A program made the position numbers and the translations under genes. Shown here one piece after another: positions 62,984 through 64,000 of a DNA stretch of 64,000 nt (the stretch's first letter is position 1; each line of letters begins with the position of its first letter). A model generated the notes under the pieces. That model did not search any database and had not been told where the DNA came from. It was given only the letters and a program-made list of their open reading frames with translations. This DNA comes from Planctomycetota bacterium (lineage in GTDB: Bacteria; Planctomycetota; UBA1135; GCA-002686595): the NCBI GenBank assembly GCA_016779225.1, contig JADHNZ010000005.1, positions 1 to 64,000 on the forward strand. Direction: 5' to 3'.

Positions 62984-64000
62984 ATGCTTCCCCTCCTCGC
63001 CGTCTGCGCCCTCCTCGCGCCCGCCCAGGAGGCTGCGAAGCCCGCACCGGAGGCCGATCAGGCCCAGATCGACGCGGCCATCGACCGCGGAGTGGCCTGG
63101 CTCCTCCAGGCCCAGGAGCTGGATGGGTCGTGGCGCTTCCACAGTGACGCCTACCTCTCCGGCCAGACGGCCCTGTCCCTGTACACGCTGCTCAAGTGCG
63201 GCGTTGCGCGAGACCACCCAAGCGTGGTCCGTGCCCTGCGCTTCCTCGGCACCCAGGACGACCGCCGCACCTACACCCTGGGCTGCCTGCTGATGGCTCT
63301 CGCCGAGCACGACGCCGAGGGACACCGGGAGTGGATCGAGCGCTCGGTCGAGCAGCTGCTCGAGGCTCAGGGCCGCGGCTTCTCCTACCCCGGCTACCAC
63401 GAGGACCTGTCGCTGACCCAGTACGCGGCCCTTGGCCTTCGCGCAGCCTCCAAGGCCGGCGTCGAGGTCGACCAGCGGGCGTGGTACCGGATGATGGACT
63501 ACGCGCTGGGCAACCAGTTCGATGCCTACCGCGGACCAGCCGGCTTCTCCTACACGAAGGGCTCGGTCTTCTCGGGCTCCATGACGACGGCAGGGATCGC
63601 CGTCCTCGCCATCGCGACCCAGCAGCTTGAGGCCGCCGGCAAGCTCAAGCCGGCCAGCGAGAAGGAGGCCAAGAAGGCCATCGAGGGGGGGATCGAGTGG
63701 CTCGCAGCCCACGCCGCGGTGGAGAACAACCCGATCCCTGATGAGCCCAACAACGGCGCCAGCCACATGCGCAGGCACTACTGGCTCTATGGCATGGAGC
63801 GGGTGGCGGGCCTGCTCTCGCTGGACCGGTTCGGGTCCTTCGAGTGGTATCCCCGCACCGCCGCCGCACTCGTCGCCGAGCAGAGCGCGCAGGGCTCCTG
63901 GGGTCCCGCCCCACACCATCAGGATGGGAACCAGCCCAAGACCTGCTTCGCGCTGCTGTGCCTGCGCCGAGCGACCGCCTCGACCACGGGCGAGCACTCC
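62984..64000 (+). CDS. Terpene-cyclase-fold (prenyltransferase/squalene-oxidase repeat) protein, 3' end outside window
   Basis: 339 residues visible from ATG (MLPLLAVCALLAPAQEAAKP, a signal peptide); the frame is still open at the window edge. The rest is an alpha/alpha toroid with the prenyltransferase/squalene-cyclase repeat pattern: IDRGVAWLLQAQELDGSW, SGQTALSLYTLLKCGV, VVRALRFLGTQDDRRTYTLGCLLMAL, LLEAQGRGFSYPGYHEDLSLTQYAALGL, GSMTTAGIAVLAIA and LVAEQSAQGSWG (QW-like motifs). The cyclase catalytic DxDD box is not seen in the visible part, so this is likely one of the many non-cyclase secreted members in planctomycetes. Function unknown. Confidence 0.85.
   Translation, partial: MLPLLAVCALLAPAQEAAKPAPEADQAQIDAAIDRGVAWLLQAQELDGSWRFHSDAYLSGQTALSLYTLLKCGVARDHPSVVRALRFLGTQDDRRTYTLGCLLMALAEHDAEGHREWIERSVEQLLEAQGRGFSYPGYHEDLSLTQYAALGLRAASKAGVEVDQRAWYRMMDYALGNQFDAYRGPAGFSYTKGSVFSGSMTTAGIAVLAIATQQLEAAGKLKPASEKEAKKAIEGGIEWLAAHAAVENNPIPDEPNNGASHMRRHYWLYGMERVAGLLSLDRFGSFEWYPRTAAALVAEQSAQGSWGPAPHHQDGNQPKTCFALLCLRRATASTTGEHS

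Overview
The window is about 70% G+C and packed with genes. No rRNA, tRNA, CRISPR array, insertion sequence or phage gene was seen. Gene content points to a free-living Planctomycetota bacterium, probably one of the high-GC lineages with a secreted-protein repertoire like that of Saltatorellus or Rohdeia. The clues are a secreted FG-GAP/UnbV lipoprotein, BNR propeller and sugar-dehydrogenase-like proteins that end in the same ~135-residue C-terminal domain, a secreted pentahaem cytochrome, a tandem (double-length) UvrA, a terpene-cyclase-fold protein, and many HEAT, MORN and TPR-like proteins. The species assignment is an inference; no ribosomal marker is present.

Layout. 1-7.7 kb: a HEAT-repeat protein (5' end outside the window), then a minus-strand run of a membrane-anchored helical protein, a membrane spermidine-synthase-like protein, an alpha/beta-hydrolase-like secreted protein, a secreted helical protein and purM. 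7.8-11.7 kb: plus-strand dxr-rseP-UbiA-family operon (isoprenoid synthesis, regulated intramembrane proteolysis, prenyl transfer). 11.8-20 kb: a CCA-adding enzyme, a small membrane protein, the FG-GAP lipoprotein, and a TolC-HEAT pair. 20.2-33.9 kb: one long minus-strand operon whose first three genes are tandem UvrA, an XPB-type helicase and a partner protein carrying the same domain as the XPB N-terminus, each overlapping the next by 4 bp; it continues with thiE, a small membrane protein, thiL, tsaE, an ECF sigma factor and its membrane anti-sigma partner. 34-41 kb: peroxiredoxin, inositol-phosphatase, DacB, galE and aroA, divergent from purC. 41.2-42.8 kb: an arsenic operon (ArsR-ArsC fusion plus aquaporin) with a visible operator. 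42.9-46.7 kb: a prepilin-like cluster. 46.8-54.6 kb: mtnA with a BNR propeller protein, glyA, a MORN lipoprotein, a 35-bp tandem repeat and a lamin-tail-domain protein. 54.8-64 kb: multihaem cytochrome, AsmA-like small protein, sulfatase with a MORN lipoprotein, sugar-dehydrogenase-like protein, moaA and a terpene-cyclase-fold protein that runs off the end.

Three sequence-level properties run through the whole window. (1) The tetramer ACGT is almost absent: nine copies found by eye, against roughly 170 expected from composition. (2) Many operon heads have a TAnnnT hexamer 6-8 nt before the start codon, the arrangement expected for leaderless mRNAs; this was used to choose several starts, including those of aroA, mtnA and the arsR-arsC fusion. 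(3) Fourteen gene pairs overlap by exactly 4 bp (ATGA or GTGA), so operons are tightly coupled in translation.

No gene-free stretch exceeds about 300 bp. The largest gaps (33864-34162, 60005-60272, 53140-53386, 54632-54844, 19990-20193) hold promoters, hairpins or the tandem repeat described below.
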